Shown one piece after another: positions 5,541-6,063 of a DNA stretch of 6,063 nt. The notes beneath the pieces were generated by a model. It did no database searches. It was given only the letters and a program-made list of their open reading frames with translations, and was not told the DNA's origin. The stretch is from an uncultured Clostridia bacterium (lineage in GTDB: Bacteria > Bacillota > Clostridia > Christensenellales > Borkfalkiaceae), in the NCBI GenBank assembly GCA_947177825.1, contig CAMWWA010000080.1, positions 1 to 6,063 of the forward strand. The letters run 5' to 3'. Position 1 is the first letter of the stretch. Each line of letters starts with the position of its first letter. A program made the position numbers and the translations under genes.

Positions 5541-6063
5541 ATGGAGAGAAAAAATTATATAGACAATTTAAGATGGCTCTGTATACTTCTGCTAATTCCT
5601 TTTCATTGTGCAATGGCATACAACAGTTGGGGAGAGGGCAACTATATTATTTTAGGTTCCGATAGAATTTTAAGCACCTTTTTATGCTCAATATGGTCGT
5701 GGTTTATGCCGCTTTTATTCCTATTGGCAGGCATAAGTGCGCGTTTTTCCCTTTCAAAACGGTCAAGAAAACAATTCATTGTGGAGCGCATATTAAAATT
5801 ATTTGTGCCTTTCGTTTTCGGAACGCTTGTTATTGCCCCGATACTTTCGTATATGGCAGATAAAATCAATTGCGGCTACGACGGCGGTTTTTTCAATCAT
5901 TATGCTGTTTTCTTTACCAAGTGGACGGACATTTCAGGTTACGACGGCGGCTTTACAATAGCTCATTTTTGGTTTTTACTTTGCCTTTTTATTGTCAGCC
6001 TGGTCGGGTGTTTGATCGATTTATTGTTAGGAAAACACATTGCCAAATTAAACATAGAAAAAG
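5541..6063 (+). CDS. Acyltransferase-3-type integral membrane protein (partial, 3' end outside window)
   Basis: The frame stays open from ATG 5541 to the window edge (174 codons). It begins RKNYIDNLRWLCIL, followed by a hydrophobic segment with a conserved-type histidine H22 (PFHCAMAYNSW). A second helix about 44-66 leads into LLAGISARFSL (61-71), then R74-R76/K77 and a helix about 85-103. GYDGG occurs twice (112-116, 133-137), and a helix follows at about 140-160. The N-terminal D-x-L-R-W, the early membrane His and the GISA-RF segment are typical of acyltransferase family 3 / glucan-biosynthesis-C-like proteins, which move acyl groups onto cell-surface sugars or other extracytoplasmic acceptors. 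Substrate is unknown. The start is supported by GGAGAG at 5528-5533 and its own promoter. Codon use is more AT-rich than the pyr genes, as is common for membrane proteins. It begins its own transcription unit. Confidence 0.85.
   Translation, partial: MERKNYIDNLRWLCILLLIPFHCAMAYNSWGEGNYIILGSDRILSTFLCSIWSWFMPLLFLLAGISARFSLSKRSRKQFIVERILKLFVPFVFGTLVIAPILSYMADKINCGYDGGFFNHYAVFFTKWTDISGYDGGFTIAHFWFLLCLFIVSLVGCLIDLLLGKHIAKLNIEK

Noticed and set aside
5416..5869. Minus-strand small open frames across the promoter and acyltransferase
   Set aside because: One spans the tRNA-downstream spacer and promoter, the other lies opposite the acyltransferase; neither has an RBS or coding character.

Overview
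This 6,063-base window looks like a low-to-mid-GC Bacillota (Clostridia-type) chromosome. The signs are a class 1B dihydroorotate dehydrogenase with its PyrK partner, strong GGAG-type ribosome binding sites, TATAAT promoters with TG extensions, and a tRNA-Thr ending in U73-CCA. Frequent GCG/ACG/GGC codons inside genes, set against AT-rich spacers, suggest an uncultured gut-type Clostridia lineage. That placement is an inference; no 16S rRNA or other strong marker is present.

Bases 1-3407 are the distal part of a pyrimidine biosynthesis operon on the + strand, in the order pyrC (only the last 30 codons), pyrF, pyrK, pyrD, pyrE. PyrC makes dihydroorotate. PyrD with PyrK oxidises it to orotate and passes electrons through FMN, a 2Fe-2S cluster and FAD to NAD+. 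PyrE adds phosphoribosyl to give OMP, and PyrF decarboxylates OMP to UMP. pyrF/pyrK overlap by 4 bp (ATGA) and pyrK/pyrD by 1 bp (TAATG), which suggests translational coupling. The operon promoter and any PyrR or attenuator control lie upstream of the window. All catalytic motifs checked are intact.

Bases 3408-5203 hold a perfect 26-nt GC-rich palindrome without a T-tract. It is followed by a four-helix membrane protein (+) that appears to carry two related DUF3592-like beta domains. Converging on this gene is a secreted or membrane-anchored NodB-type polysaccharide deacetylase (-). The two convergent genes overlap tail to tail by 4 bp at a shared TTAA.

Bases 5204-5390 hold a complete stand-alone tRNA-Thr(CGT) unit with an extended -10 promoter, the tRNA with encoded CCA, and an intrinsic terminator. 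From about 5474 another extended -10 promoter and a good RBS lead into the first 174 codons of an acyltransferase-3-type membrane protein that runs off the right edge.

No mobile element, CRISPR array or defence system is visible, and I found no convincing new multi-gene system. The most unusual items are the membrane protein with duplicated domains and the palindrome directly upstream of its start codon.
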